Shown piece by piece: positions 38,443 to 49,926 of a DNA stretch of 64,000 nt. The position numbers and the translations under genes were made by a program. The notes below the pieces were generated by a model. That model was not told where the DNA came from, did not search any database, and worked only from the letters and a program-made list of their open reading frames with translations. This stretch comes from Rhodocollybia butyracea (lineage: Eukaryota; Basidiomycota; Agaricomycetes; Agaricales; Omphalotaceae), in assembly GCA_015501585.1 (NCBI GenBank), contig JADNRY010000129.1, positions 109,865-173,864 of the forward strand, read 5' to 3'. Each line of letters begins with the position of its first letter. Within the stretch, counting starts at the first letter, position 1.

Positions 38443-41400
38443 TTAAACGTAGTCCTGATTGACCCAAGACGTCCAGTCACTTCCTAATACATCAGCAACA
38501 GTGTACCCCGCAGTGGATGTGAGCTTTGTAGAAAAGGAAACCCGTGTTCCAGATGCTCCTGAGTCTAGGAGAGGCATAAAAAAACAAGGGATGCCAATTG
38601 AAGAAAGAAAAACTTACCGGTGTTGTCAAACTCCGCGAATGTAACATCTTCAGTATTAGGCTCTGTGGTCGACCAGATTTCCCAGCCTGCGGGGTTGATA
38701 ATAGAGCTGAGAGAGCAGGAAGTGAAAGCGACACTACCGGCGAGAATATGTATGGTTAGAGGTACTAGTAACGGAGAATGAGAAAAAGCAAAGCATTACC
38801 TAGCAAATTCAGTCCAAGGCCGGCCTATTTGAAGGTGTCTTGTAAGTAAAACAAACCACGCCAAGCAAAATATTGAAAAGGGTACCTAGGTAGACCATCT
38901 CAGTGAGATCCGTTGTAGCATCGACGCTTTGTTCGATAGTCGCTTCGTTGATAACAACTATGTAAGTAATTGTAAGTTGTACAGTGGGATGCAATTGTTC
39001 TTAAAGAATAAACATTATTTATGATCATATACTTTAAGAAAACCTATAAGTATTCTTTAAGTATTCTTTAAGTCATGCTTTAAGTATTTAATGTCGCCTG
39101 TAGTATTTCCTCACACCAAATATTTCTTAAGATACTTTATTTCTGAACATCCTTTACTTATTTCTTTAATTCTTAAGAAATTTCCTTAAGATCAATGCTG
39201 TTAACAAGTCATTCCCCTGTGCGCAAATATTCATTAAGGAAAAAATCTTACTTGCTTCTTAAGAACGATTCATTAAGAAATTGTTCTTAAGAGCAATAAG
39301 AAGCTCACCGCCTCTTCCCCCAACATTTCATGACGTTGGCCGCCGACCACGTCACCACATGCAAGCCCGGCGCGCTGAATCCAAGAACTATCCTCACAAG
39401 CAGGGGGCCGGGGGGATGGGGATGGGGGAAAACAGCTGCAATTCAACAAGTGGTTGAGCATTAATAATGCTTTTGTCTATTGTTTGAAAAGACAAAGGAG
39501 TGCTCAAACAATAGACAAAAGGTGTGACTCAGGGTGGCCCATGCTGAAGAGATACTTATTGTCATTTCCGAGTGCTACTGTAACGTGGGTCCCAGCTGTT
39601 CCTAATAACAACACTTTGATATCACTTTGCATCAAGTATGATACCTCAGGCTGTACGATACATAGGCAGGAGGGGGGTTGAAAGAGAGATGCGGCCTGCG
39701 GGTGTCAAGCATTGAAAAGTACTTCTGTCTACTTTATGCTCAGCGGCAGCAACGACTGCAGCAAATGGACTCTATTGTTTGAAAGGACAAAATAAGATCG
39801 GACAAAGCCCATGCCGACTCTTATTGTATTTTCGGAGCGCCCTAGTCTAACAACAGCCGGCGGTGCTTTGACCCATCACATGGTTGATGCAAATGGGCGC
39901 TAACATCACTTCGCTTCTTTCTTTCTTTCATCCTCCAACCTCGTTGCGCCACATCGGCTCAACCAATCCACTGTCTGTCACTCCTGAGCCCTGCCTACCA
40001 CTTGGTGTGGTGGCTCTAACAGACTTTCAACTCACAGATTGTTGGCGCACCTTCTCGGTTCAAGATTGACTTGTGTGCTGTAGTGGCGCTAGGTGCAAAA
40101 GAGGCAAGGAATACCCTCCTTAAAAATTCCTTAAGATTGATGTCTTTGATGTGAGTTTGTGATATTCTTCTGATCTTAAGAAATTGTTCTTAAACACTCC
40201 TTTAAGATCATACCTCAAACCATGGCATTCTCGTGTCCACTGGTGAGCTTTGAGAGTACTCTCAAGAAATAGCTTTATTAAAGATTTCTTAAGATTGTCA
40301 TCTTTGAACAGTTCACAACACTCCGCTTCCAAGGTGATTTCATGATTTTATAGTTCTTAAGTAGTTGTATAAGTAGTATGTACTTCTTAAAGTACTTTAA
40401 AGTACATGATCATAAATAAAGTTGATTCTTTAAGAAAATGGAATCCCATTCCTGGTAAGTTAAATAAAGCTTATCCGTTTTTGCAGAACGTTCGAGACTT
40501 GCATAAACTATCCCCTTTAAACGCAGGACCTAGTAGATACAACTACTTCAGTTCGATGTCGGCCTATAAATTAACGAGATACTCGTACATACCATCAGCA
40601 GTAATCGCACCAGGACCCACGGACGCAATCGTGTTACTTTGGAAAAACGCAAACGCATGTTGTCCAAAGATAAAGTCCACAGCGCCTTGGATAAAACAGA
40701 AGCCGTAATATTGATTCCCTTGTTCAGCAAGAACTGTGTCCTGGTAGCTATATAGAGTATTTATCAGCACAACGGCGTCGCAAGGCCAGATGAAATGTGT
40801 GTACCTGTAAAATCCCGAAGCATAGTATCCATGATTCGTTCCATATGCGCTAATAGCGATAGCTTGTCCGTTGACTGCCGCCTCTCCAAACTGGAACATA
40901 TAGTTGGTTTGTTGTGATTCAGCTAGATGGAGATTTCAATATTCATACCGTGTTCATCACATTAACATTGTAAAGTGCAAAGTCATCTTTGTGCACCCTG
41001 AGGGTGCCGCTAAGGTCGTCTGAACCAGCTGTTCCCAGGGAGGCTGAGAAGGTAAGAGTCACCACGTTGGATGCGTATGTCGATGTATCTTCCGTTTCAC
41101 CCATGATCTTCAAGTAACGTTGGACATAAACTTTCAGAACGAGCTTGATGGCTAGGTACTTACAGTTAACATTCCGGTAGAGTTGATGTAAACCTGCCCT
41201 TCATAAGTACCTATTATTGGCATGAGATCCTGATCAGTAACTTCGGTTCCAATCAAAGCTTTTGAGAGGGGTTACTCACCTGCCTCGATAAAAATCGTCT
41301 GTGTTGATCCATCACTTGGGAGCGCATTAACAGCATCCTGGAGGGAGCTGAATTGACCGTTAGTAGGGTTAGTGCTGACGACCAATGCTCCCGCGGGTGC

Positions 41401-41502
41401 CGTCGTACGCGCTGTACGCTTGCGGAGTGGCTTCGCATCGACGCAAAAGGCAGCGAAGAGAAGGAAAGAGACAAACGTGACAAGGGATCTATGGGCTATC
41501 AT
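38443..41502 (-). CDS. Pectin methylesterase (CE8), copy 1, split by a mobile element in an intron
   Basis: Secreted enzyme that removes methyl groups from pectin. The signal peptide MIAHRSLVTFVSFLLFAAFC is followed by LRKRTAR and the beta-helix start GALVVSTNPTNGQFSSLQDA. Then come GTYEGQVYINSTGMLT, IMGETEDTSTYASNVVTLT, AISAYGTNHGYYASGFY, the catalytic segments YQDTVLAEQGNQYYGFC and GAVDFIFG (two Asp), and GPGAITADG. Next should come the exon VVINEATIEQSVDATTDLTE, then GRPWTEFA (substrate Arg and Trp) and the end WTSWVNQDYV. The intron between ITADG and VVINEAT is about 1.6 kb instead of about 120-170 nt, because an inverted-repeat element sits in it. All exons look intact, so function depends on removing this oversized intron. 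The ATG at 41502 is preferred over 41586 for its signal peptide. Confidence 0.75.
38982..40454. mobile_element. Non-autonomous terminal-inverted-repeat element inside pectinesterase intron
   Basis: The left end (38982 onward: CAGTGGGATGCAATTGTTC, TTAAAGAAT, TTATTTATGATCAT, TACTTTAA) is repeated inverted at the right end (up to 40454). The match covers about 55-60 bp with few mismatches and a small offset at the extreme tip. The interior has no coding capacity. It is crowded with CTTAAGAA/TTCTTAAG motifs near both ends, and includes a perfect 18-bp palindrome and a diverged internal duplication (about 39480-39640 against 39770-39880). GTAAGTT flanks both sides (38972-38978; 40455-40461), a possible 7-8 bp target duplication. 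With CAG...CTG ends this is suggestive of hAT, but the class is unproven. Confidence 0.75.
39471..39521. repeat. Perfect 18-bp inverted repeat (hairpin)
   Basis: CTTTTGTCTATTGTTTGA and its exact reverse complement flank a loop of about 15 nt. A third partial copy, CTATTGTTTGAAAGGACAAA, lies near 39771. Confidence 0.8.
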
Positions 41503-42122
41503 AGTTTCAAATAGGGATAAAAGAACTTTTGGAAGCGACTTGAACGAAGACAAAGCGTGTTGTCTGGTGGAAAGAGGACTCTTCAAATACTGCTCTGTTA
41601 TGGTGTGGGTGATATCTTGGAGTAGGCAACCGTTCGGAAACGAACGGATTTGTTTTGACCGTTGGGCCGTTCCTGCCTAAGTGCAAAGGCTGACATGAAG
41701 CTGGTGACTGGTAAGTGGGCTTCTCATCAGGGTCTAAAAAAAGGTCAGTACATACTTACTCTCAGCATCCGTGTTCACGAGTCCCATTTCAGGAGGTATT
41801 TTAATAGCCCCTTTGACCGTCCTTAATAGGGCTGAATTTGTTACCGGGCCGTTCGATAGAACCGAACTGTACACCGAACTGACACAAAACCGTCTGCAAA
41901 ACCGACAATCTTCCATCTATAGTAGGGTTGTTGAAAATCGAGAAATCGAAACAACTTATTCCGAGTTGCTTGTTTCTAGACCATCGTCATATATTTTTGA
42001 AGGGCGATAGACTTCTTGGAAGCTGATCGCCAACAAATCGCCGCTGAAAAGTAGGTTCGATTCTACTGCTTGGCTCGTAAATAATAAAGGTTATGGACAT
42101 TATGATTTCCATGAGTGTACGG

Positions 42123-43662
42123 TTATACGTAAGACTGGTCTACCCAGGTTGCCCAGTCAGCACCCAACACAACACCGACATTGTATGGAGCATCCGAGGT
42201 GGCTTTCGTTGCAAATGATGCACGAGTTCCAGCAGCTCCAGCACCTTGAAATGTAGATAGTGAGAATGAACCCAAGGTAAAAATGAATGGTCATAAGGTC
42301 GTACTACTCACCAGTATTCTCGAATTCGGCGAACGTCACATCTCCGGTATTAGGCTCGGTGGGTTCCCAAATTTCCCAGCCTGCGGGGTTGATAACGGAG
42401 CTCAAGGAGCAGGAGGTGAATGCGACGCTGAAAATGAATCAACGGGATGCAAGAGAAGACAAAAAATAAGGAGCTTACGTGGCAAATTCAGTCCAAGGAC
42501 GACCTATTTGTATTTGAGTGAGTACAACATAACACGACGAGTAAAAGTTCATACCTAGGAAAACCTGCTCAGTGAGGCTTGTTGGGGCATCAGCGGCTTG
42601 TTCAATGGTCGATTCGTTGATGACGACTGATAATAAGAGAAAAAGTCAATATCTATATTGTTGCGTAACATGAAGGAACACTTTCATAAACCATCCCCTT
42701 TGAACGCAGGACCTGAGCGATGTTTCAGCTCGGAGTCTAACTGACGAAAGCTTCACACTCACCGTCAGCAGTAATTGTACCAGGCCGACAGACGCAATCG
42801 TGTTTTTCTGGAAGAACGCGAAAGCGTGTTGGCCGAAAATAAAGTCGACAGCTCCTTCAATGTAGCAGAAGCCGTAGTATTGGTTGCCTGTTTCAGCGAG
42901 TAGGGTGTCTTGGAAACTTGCAGTCAAAGTAAAGTTCGAATAAATTTGAGAAACAAATGAAGGTCAAAGTACGCACCCAAAGAATGCAGATGCGTAATAT
43001 CCCTGGTTCGTACCCCATGCGCTCAGAGCAAGAGCTTGGGAGCCTTCGCCGAAACTGCCATCATATATGTCAACTACTGATATTGTGGAGGAGTAGACGA
43101 TGAGTTTGCATACAGTATTTTTCACATTGATATTGTAGAGCGCAAAGTTATCTTGATGCACCTGGAGCGTCCCACTGGCGTCATCCGAACCAGCAGCCGC
43201 GGCTGAGGAAGAGAAGGTGAGAGTCACCAAGTTGGATTCGTATGTCGATGTATCTTCGGTTTCACCCATGATCTTGTAACGTCCATACATATGCATTATC
43301 GAAGTCGAGGACTAGTGGTACTTACAGTCAACATTGAGTTTGAGGCAATCAAGACCTGTCCTTCATAGGTACCTAGAAACGTCATGCCAAAAGTCGTTCA
43401 TATCCAATTCTAGTGAAGCTTTGAAGAGTGAGTTATTCACCTGCCTCAATAAAAATTGTCTGTGCCGATCCGTCATTCGGAGTGCGTTAACAGCGGCTTG
43501 CAAGGTTGCTGAATTGACCACTAGCAGGTTTAGTGCTGACAACTAAAGCTCCCGCGGAGCAGTTGTACGTGCTGTACGCTTGCGGAGTGGCTTCGCATCA
43601 ATGCAAAGGGCAGTAAGAAGGAAGACAGAGACAAATGTAACGAGGAAGTTACGAGCGACCAT
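42123..43662 (-). pseudogene. Pectin methylesterase (CE8), copy 2, decayed
   Basis: Clearly homologous to its neighbours throughout: signal peptide MVARNFLVTFVSVFLLTALC, KPLRKRTAR, IMGETEDTSTYESNLVTLT, ALALSAWGTNQGYYASAFF, QDTLLAETGNQYYGFC, GAVDFIFG, GRPWTEFA and WATWVDQSYV. Exon 1 carries three single-base indels against copy 1: a lost base near 43557, an extra base near 43503 and a lost base near 43480. A further base is missing near 42785, in the GPGTITADG segment. Together these break the frame. Four separate lesions make pseudogenisation more likely here than in other copies, though three are losses in short homopolymers. The region upstream resembles that of copy 1. Confidence 0.75.
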
Positions 43663-44227
43663 GGTTTCGAATCGGTATAAAAAGCAACGCGGATTGAACG
43701 AAGGCGGGACGCGTCGTTAGATTCTTGCGTAGAAACATGACTGGTAGTTTTATACCACTTAATCATTTCGTGACGTGATGCTTTGGAGGAGAGAAAGGAA
43801 ACTGGCACCATGGTACCAGGAAACAAGCGGATCCGGTCTGACCGTTGGTCCGTTTTTGTACTTTCCTGTCTAAGTGCAAAGGCTGACACGAAACTGGTGA
43901 GTGAGCTTCGAGGTCTAAAAAAAGATCAACCGTTGAACTTACTCTCAAGATCCTTGTCCACGAGCCCCACAATCGGGTTGAACACGTTCTACGTTTGATT
44001 GAACCTTGTTAGGTGAATTGGCCGACAATCTTCCATCTATACATTTTCGCCCGTTGAAATTCAAAATAGTAAGGTTCTGCGAGGCTTGTTTCCCTCTGGC
44101 CAGACCGTCATCAAATTCATATTGTCAAAGCGATAGATTTTTTAAATTTCCGTGGGTACGCTAGAGGCTAATTGCCGAAGTTACTGCTCGACCTTCACTA
44201 ACATGTACAACGTACAAGAGTTTGTGG

Positions 44228-45788
44228 TCATACGTAAGACTGGTCTACCCAGGTTGCCCAGTTAGAACCCAGCACAACGCCGACGTTGTATGCAGAATTC
44301 GAGGAAGCTTTCGTAGCAAAGGATGCGCGAGTCCCAGCAGCTCCAGCACCTTGAAATAGACAGTTAGTTCCAATTGGACTTAAAGCAAGGGAAAAAAGAG
44401 GATGGGCACGAAGTTGTACTCACCAGTGTTCTCAAACTCCGCGAATGTCACATCTCCAGTATTGGGCGTGGCGCTCGACCAAATCTCCCAGCCTGCAGAG
44501 TTAATAATGGAACTCAAAGAGCAAGAGGTGAATGCGACGCTACAGAGAAGAGGACCAATTAAAAATGGTAGTAGAGAATGAAAGAAGGAAGCCTTACGTG
44601 GCAAACTCAGTCCATGGACGACCTATTCAAGTAAGTAAAACATGACTTGACGAGTGAAAGAGTCCGTACCTAGGAAAACTTTTCCGGTAAGACTTGTTGT
44701 AGCAGCAGCGCTTTGTTCAATGGTGGATTCGTTGATGACAACTAATCACAAAAGAAATTCAGTTTCCCAATTTTTGCATAACATAAAGGGAGACTTTCAT
44801 AAACCATCCCCTTTGAACGCAGGCCCTGGGCACAATTGCTTCAGCTTAAAATGTACTGGACAAATATTCCTACATACCATCAGCGGTAATCGTACCAGGA
44901 CCTACAGACGCAATTGTGTTTTTCTGGAAGAACGCGAAAGCGTGTTGGCCGAAAATAAAGTCGACAGCTCCTTCAATGTAACAGAAGCCATAGTATTGGT
45001 TTCCTTGTTCAGCGAGTACTGTATCTTGATAACTATGGTCACCAAGCTTGAATCAGCAAGTCGACGAAAAAAAACAAAAGGTAAACACGTACCCGTAGAA
45101 CGCAGACGCGTAATATCCGTGGTTTGTACCATATGCGCTCAGAGCAAGGGCTTGGGAACCTTGACCGAACTGTCATACATGAGAACTGAGTACTGTGAAG
45201 GAGTATGCATTGGGTTAGCTTACAGTATTCTTCACGTTAACATTGTAAAGTGCAAAGTTATCTTTGTGCACCCGGAGGGTCCCACTGGCATCGTCGGAAC
45301 CGGCAGCCGCGGCTGAAGAAGAGAACGAGATAGTCACCGTGTTGGATGTGTATGTCGCTGTGTTCGAGGTTGCACCCATTATCTATGTGACGTTGAACAT
45401 AGAGTCGGACTAGGTGATTAATTGTACCTACAGTTAACTTTGCGGAGGTAGTGATAGAAACCTTCTCTTCATAGGTACCTGCGTACAGCAAGTCAGGTCG
45501 ATATAACGCCATCGTAAGAGGCCTGAACTGACCTGCGTTTATGAAAATCGTATGTGCCGCACCATCGTTGGGAACGGCATTCACTGCGGCCTGGACAGTG
45601 CTAAACTGGCCACTCGCGGGAGTCTTGCTGACGACGAGGGCACCAGCAGGAGGAGTAAGTCTTGAGGTACGTTTCTGCAAATCTTGGCCTAGCGGGCTCG
45701 CCGAGGAGTAAAGAAAGAGATAGGTGCAAACGATCCAGAAAGAGGAAAGCAGAGAAACAAATGACGGGCTAGATCGACGAAAAACCAT
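44228..45788 (-). CDS. Pectin methylesterase (CE8), copy 3, intact
   Basis: Secreted pectin demethylating enzyme. The signal peptide MVFRRSSPSFVSLLSSFWIV is followed by RTSRLTPPAGALVVSKTPAS, GTYEEKVSITTSAKLT, IMGATSNTATYTSNTVTISF, GTLRVHKDNFALYNVNVKNT, ALALSAYGTNHGYYASAFYG, YQDTVLAEQGNQYYGFC (acid/base Asp), GAVDFIFGQHAFAFFQ (nucleophile Asp), TITADG, VVINESTIEQ, GRPWTEFA (Arg and Trp of the substrate cleft) and WATWVDQSYV. Every frame is open and the introns are short. It is more divergent at its N-terminus than copies 1 and 2 are from each other, so it is probably the oldest split in the cluster. Confidence 0.85.
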
Positions 45789-46718
45789 GGCTGCAGCGCT
45801 GGATCGATAGGTAACAGTTCTTGATATGTGTCGCCTTTATACATCTCGCTCCTGAAGGTTGCCTGGAGGTATGTATGTCTTCAAAGCCCAAGACTTTTTC
45901 CATGATGACCTTGGCGTCAAGGGTGTTATTTTTCCATTGAACGTCCGAACGAAAAAAGTTCGGGACTGCGAGGAATGTTTGCGATGTAGGCAATTGAGTT
46001 AGATATGTTGTGGTGATAGACAATGCATAGGTGATTTTCTGTTCCATGTGTTACGGTCTTTCGACGCGGTCCGGGGAAAAGGTTCGCTTTAGCTCTTGAG
46101 CTCGTGATAGTACGGGATTAGCAGGCCCGTAATGCTCTGGAGTCTGGACTCAGGAAACTGTCATAACAGGAAGGCTTGAAGAGATATATTGTCAGTTTCC
46201 ACTCATGAATATTGCACCCAAATGGGCCGCTCTCCACCGTGAATAACAACTTTATGCAGTGGGATGACAATGCCAGTCAAGGGACAAGGAAAAACAACGG
46301 AAATAATAAGCGCTGACTGAAGTCTCCCGGGCCGTCGGTCAGACACACGACCACTACTATTGTATCTTTGCCTCGATCGCCTTCACTGGAAAGCGGCCTC
46401 TTTGGCGTCCAAAAAGGTTGCTTGGTCCTCATGATCAGAACTTTCGCTTTACATAGAATCCACCGGGTCAAAGACGTACTTTAAGTTATTTCATTGCCAG
46501 CTGAGTCTCCAAGGCTAATTAGGAATCTCTGGGCTGGACGTGCTAAGTATTGATGAAGATTTAGAATCTAATGATACATGTTATCTATACAAGTACAGAA
46601 GAGACGAGATGGTGATACAGCAATTAAACAGTATGATACAGGCAAGTGAGGAGTTATCGTACGGGACATAGAAAAGCGAAGTTCACTTTTGGAAGAATCG
46701 TTCATTAGAATTTGTCGA
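45789..46718. other. Intergenic between pectinesterase 3 and BTG-like copy 2
   Basis: Contains the pectinesterase 3 upstream region and the 3' flank of the BTG-like gene. No coding or repeat feature is supported. Confidence 0.4.
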
Positions 46719-47765
46719 CTAAGCACGGACACGGCGCCAATTGGAAGAATCTGGTCCAAGCATAATAGCTCCAGCGTGCTTCCTCGGGCTCCTTCTGAGA
46801 GGTGCACAAATAGGAGCAGGTTTCACGGTGGGAGCCTGTCCGACAGCGCTCGAGGGATGGACCTTTCCAAGCATGACCCCACCAGTCATCACACCCGTCT
46901 GACCACCCTGATAAGTGTAGCGACAAACAGAAGCCTTGGTCTTGTCTACCGTGACAGGCGCGAGGCGACGCTGAGCACACGGAAGGAGGTTAACAGAAGA
47001 GATGGAGTTGGTCTTGAGAAAATCGGAGTTATCCTTGGCGGATGCCATTCGGGAAGGAGGAACGTAGACAGAAGTCTTTTTGGGAAGTACAGATTGCACA
47101 GCAGGAAGATCGCAGGGCGCAGAGATGGGTGACGAAGAAGTGGATGATACCGAAGTCATGGATTCGTCCGACGAAGCTTCCGAGAAACGAGTCGACGAGG
47201 TAGTGGACTCGGTGTCCGAATCACTCTCGGAAATAGTGTCGTCGTCATCGGTTTGCGTAGGGAAGGAAATAAGTATAGGAAGGACAATAGGCGACGACTC
47301 AAGCGCTGCAGAAACGCGTTCGCGAGCAGCAAGCATATCTCGTAATTTAGAGAGTATAGGCCTGGGCACTCCAGTTTTAGTTTTTGAGATTGGTGGAACC
47401 TGGACAGGATCTTCAGACCACAGAGTAATAGGCTCTCCGGACTCTCCAACACGAAGTGTCAAGCCCCCTTCCATGACGAAGATATACATGACTTGATTGC
47501 CTAGTGCACGAATCCATTCGGGCCACGCAATTCCAGCCTGTAAACAGGCCGCGTATATGGGAGTTGGAGGAAGACAAGCCGGAGAGAGAAGAAGAGTAAA
47601 TGGAGAAATTGGGTGGTGTATACACACAAGATTGGTGTGTAAGAGTATTTGGAGCTGGACAACAGCTTGTGCGGGGTAGACCAGCGCCAACGGACGCGTC
47701 AGGAGCGTCACAAGTTGTGAAAGTGTGGCAGATTCGGAGGAGTTGAACATGGGCGAAATGGGCAT
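46719..47765 (-). CDS. BTG/Tob-like anti-proliferative domain protein, copy 2 (inverted)
   Basis: A 348-aa near-copy of the plus-strand gene at 33567-34610: LLTRPLALVYPAQAVVQLQ, SPACLPPTPIYAACLQAGI, MYIFVMEGGLTLRVGE, acidic linker DDDDTISESDSDTES, and RYTYQGGQTGVMTGGVMLG near the C-terminus. It has a three-residue insertion (QSV) before PKKTSVYVPP and a slightly shorter tail linker. Both copies are open, and most differences are single substitutions, suggesting selection on both. A 5'-leader intron (47906-47844) corresponds to that of copy 1. It is divergent from the F-box relic to its right, preserving the F-box/promoter/BTG arrangement in mirror orientation. Confidence 0.6.
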   Translation of the reverse strand: MPISPMFNSSESATLSQLVTLLTRPLALVYPAQAVVQLQILLHTNLVCIHHPISPFTLLLSPACLPPTPIYAACLQAGIAWPEWIRALGNQVMYIFVMEGGLTLRVGESGEPITLWSEDPVQVPPISKTKTGVPRPILSKLRDMLAARERVSAALESSPIVLPILISFPTQTDDDDTISESDSDTESTTSSTRFSEASSDESMTSVSSTSSSPISAPCDLPAVQSVLPKKTSVYVPPSRMASAKDNSDFLKTNSISSVNLLPCAQRRLAPVTVDKTKASVCRYTYQGGQTGVMTGGVMLGKVHPSSAVGQAPTVKPAPICAPLRRSPRKHAGAIMLGPDSSNWRRVRA

Positions 47766-48024
47766 CGTCTAGTATATAAGCGTAGAAAAGTTGGGAACGT
47801 GAATAATATCGCTCTGCGATGTAGATAGTCGTAATTGGTGAATCTACGAGACAAAAACATCATTAAGGCTGCTGAAGAACGAACAACGAAGACACGAAAC
47901 ACATACCAAAGAGACGTAAAAAAAACTTGCAGTTATGGATACACAAGAGAGATGAGCTGGAGCAAAGCAAACGAAATTGGACTTGACACCGAGGAGATGT
48001 AGAGGTTTCCATGTCCGTACCCCT

Positions 48025-48130
48025 TGCTTTTATACGCATTAGTAGAACAATGCTGGCGAGAACAATGAGTGTCGACGCACAATGGCCACTGAACTTGAAG
48101 TGCCTGTGATCAAGAAGACCACGTGAGATC
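48025..48130 (-). repeat. Inverted copy of the F-box/BTG promoter block
   Basis: On the minus strand it carries CACGTGGTC, GCCATTGTGCG, GACACTCATTGTTCTCGCC, AGCATTGTTCTACTAATGCG and the TATA TATAAAAGC in the same order as 33222-33320. Confidence 0.8.
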
Positions 48131-48199
48131 TCAAATGGGCGCTTGATCTCGTCTGTTCTGTCCATCATGGCCATTGTACTTTTTTGCTTCTATATTTTT

Positions 48200-49550
48200 T
48201 TCGGGATCAACTTGAACGTCGACAATCTCTGTCGAATATGCAACGCAAGAATTGGCTACCCCGCATCCCCAGCAGCAGACGCCGTAGTAACTTTTATGCG
48301 GGAGTCCTTACGCCTCGAAGCAGCTCGCCAAACTCCCGACCCGGACATCAACTGCTATTGAAAAAATGGTGGGTCCACCGAAACATAATGCCTCTAACAC
48401 CAAATTCCGCACCTAAATCCGCCACTAACTTATATTGAAAACGGCACTTAATCGTTATCATCGGGTGGTTCGATTCTTGCGCCTACCTGGAACTCCCTAA
48501 TTAAGCTCTTCTTTTTCACTGTGGCTACTAGTATAACATTTTCTCGGGCAACGTCTTTCGACATGTACCGACGGTGGACCAAGGCAGACAACGCTGCTGG
48601 TGGAGGCCTTCGATGTCATTCGCATCTGCTAAACCCTGCCTACATATCCCACGGGACGAAGGGTAATAAACGAGGATGCCAAAATGAAAAACAAAAAAGA
48701 ATCTACATTCAGGTCAACCTTCTTACAGGACCTGCAAGCTTTGGGGCCTGGGCAGATGTCGATCTGGATGGAGGGTTAGTGGCCGAATTCAAGAAAAAAA
48801 TGTTCATATTCAAGTTTCCAGGACCCGTATTTCTGGCGCTAGGGATAAAACAGAAGCCCCCTTTGGAGCGCTATTACTACGCAACTTCTGCAACGGAAGG
48901 AGCTACGCTGGCCTGGATGCGCTTAGTACTTTGAGCCATTGATCATCTACTTATCCAGATCATGACTACAATGGTTCTCTTATAGTCGATACAGACACCT
49001 GCTCTACCCATTGGTTTACAAGGAAGCAAGGAAATTTATTGCAAGGCATGGTCCAAGTACTGAATGCTGGCTCTAGCAGCATACGCTGAATCGGTGTCGC
49101 AACACTGAACAAACAACGAGCTGTGAACGGTACCGAAGTAGATCATAACAGTCACTCATTGAACCTCCCTCACTCAGCTAACAATTTACAGCAACAGTGA
49201 CAAACACGGTGCCGCAAAGCAATTTCGAACTCTCCGCTCTCTGCAGTGTAAGTTTACTGGGCTCGCTGTGTATGAGTACCCCAGCACTTCGTTAACTGTT
49301 TATCTGAGGCTCTGCATAATCCGCAAGCTGACAATCCAAGACTCGCGGTTTATACTCAGGGATGATAATCAGTTGACCAGTAATAGGAGTACATTTAAGA
49401 CTCGAGATTTCGAAAATCCGTCATTGCGAATGCAGACTTTCTGTAGCTTTCAGACTTGTTCCGCAATAATTCTTGCTAGGCACCCGTTCATCTGTTTTCA
49501 AATGTCCGCGATATCTTGTTCGAGTTACCTCTGGATAAAAGATAAATAAG
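48200..49550 (+). pseudogene. Relic of a third F-box gene
   Basis: Scattered segments match the F-box paralogues in order. The N-terminal Cys pair and helix (LCRICNARIGYPASPAADAV, FMRESLRLEAA) lie at about 48220-48360. FPGPVFLALG near 48818-48845 corresponds to FHGPVFAALG. KLTIQDSRFILRDDNQLT near 49325-49380 corresponds to TLTIEDSRLMLKNDKQVT. Between them the frame is lost and most of the F-box and leucine-rich region is deleted or scrambled. Its position and orientation relative to the BTG-like gene mirror F-box copy 2. Confidence 0.65.
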
Positions 49551-49926
49551 CCAGGGGAGGACACTAGATACAACGCCTTTCAAGTATGACTCAGATGCCT
49601 CACCCGAATATACTTAACTCATTATTTATGAAGATTATTTTTGCCGTGTTCGATCTCAGGCTAGTTACTTGGAGATTGACAATATAAAATGCAATACTTA
49701 GTAGTTACTAGATTACATAGTATCGAACAATAGGGTGGTAGTCTGTATATATAATAACCAAAGGAGCGTGCAAAAGAGTGTGCAAATAATTAGTCTCCTC
49801 TAAGCAGTCGTTGTACACCTGATGATACTTATGTGTGTATAGAATAAATATAGAACAAATAATACCTGTACTTGACCACCGTATAGTAAATGAGGTCGAG
49901 GATACAAAGTGAAGACATGCCACCCA

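Noticed and set aside
38443..38994. Stand-alone pectinesterase C-terminal fragment
   Set aside because: The missing N-terminal exons lie just upstream in the right order and strand, separated only by the inverted-repeat element.
47080..47496. 138-codon plus-strand acidic open frame, also at 33836-34240 minus
   Set aside because: Antisense shadow of the Ser/Asp-rich linker of the BTG-like gene; it appears in both copies only because the genes are duplicated.
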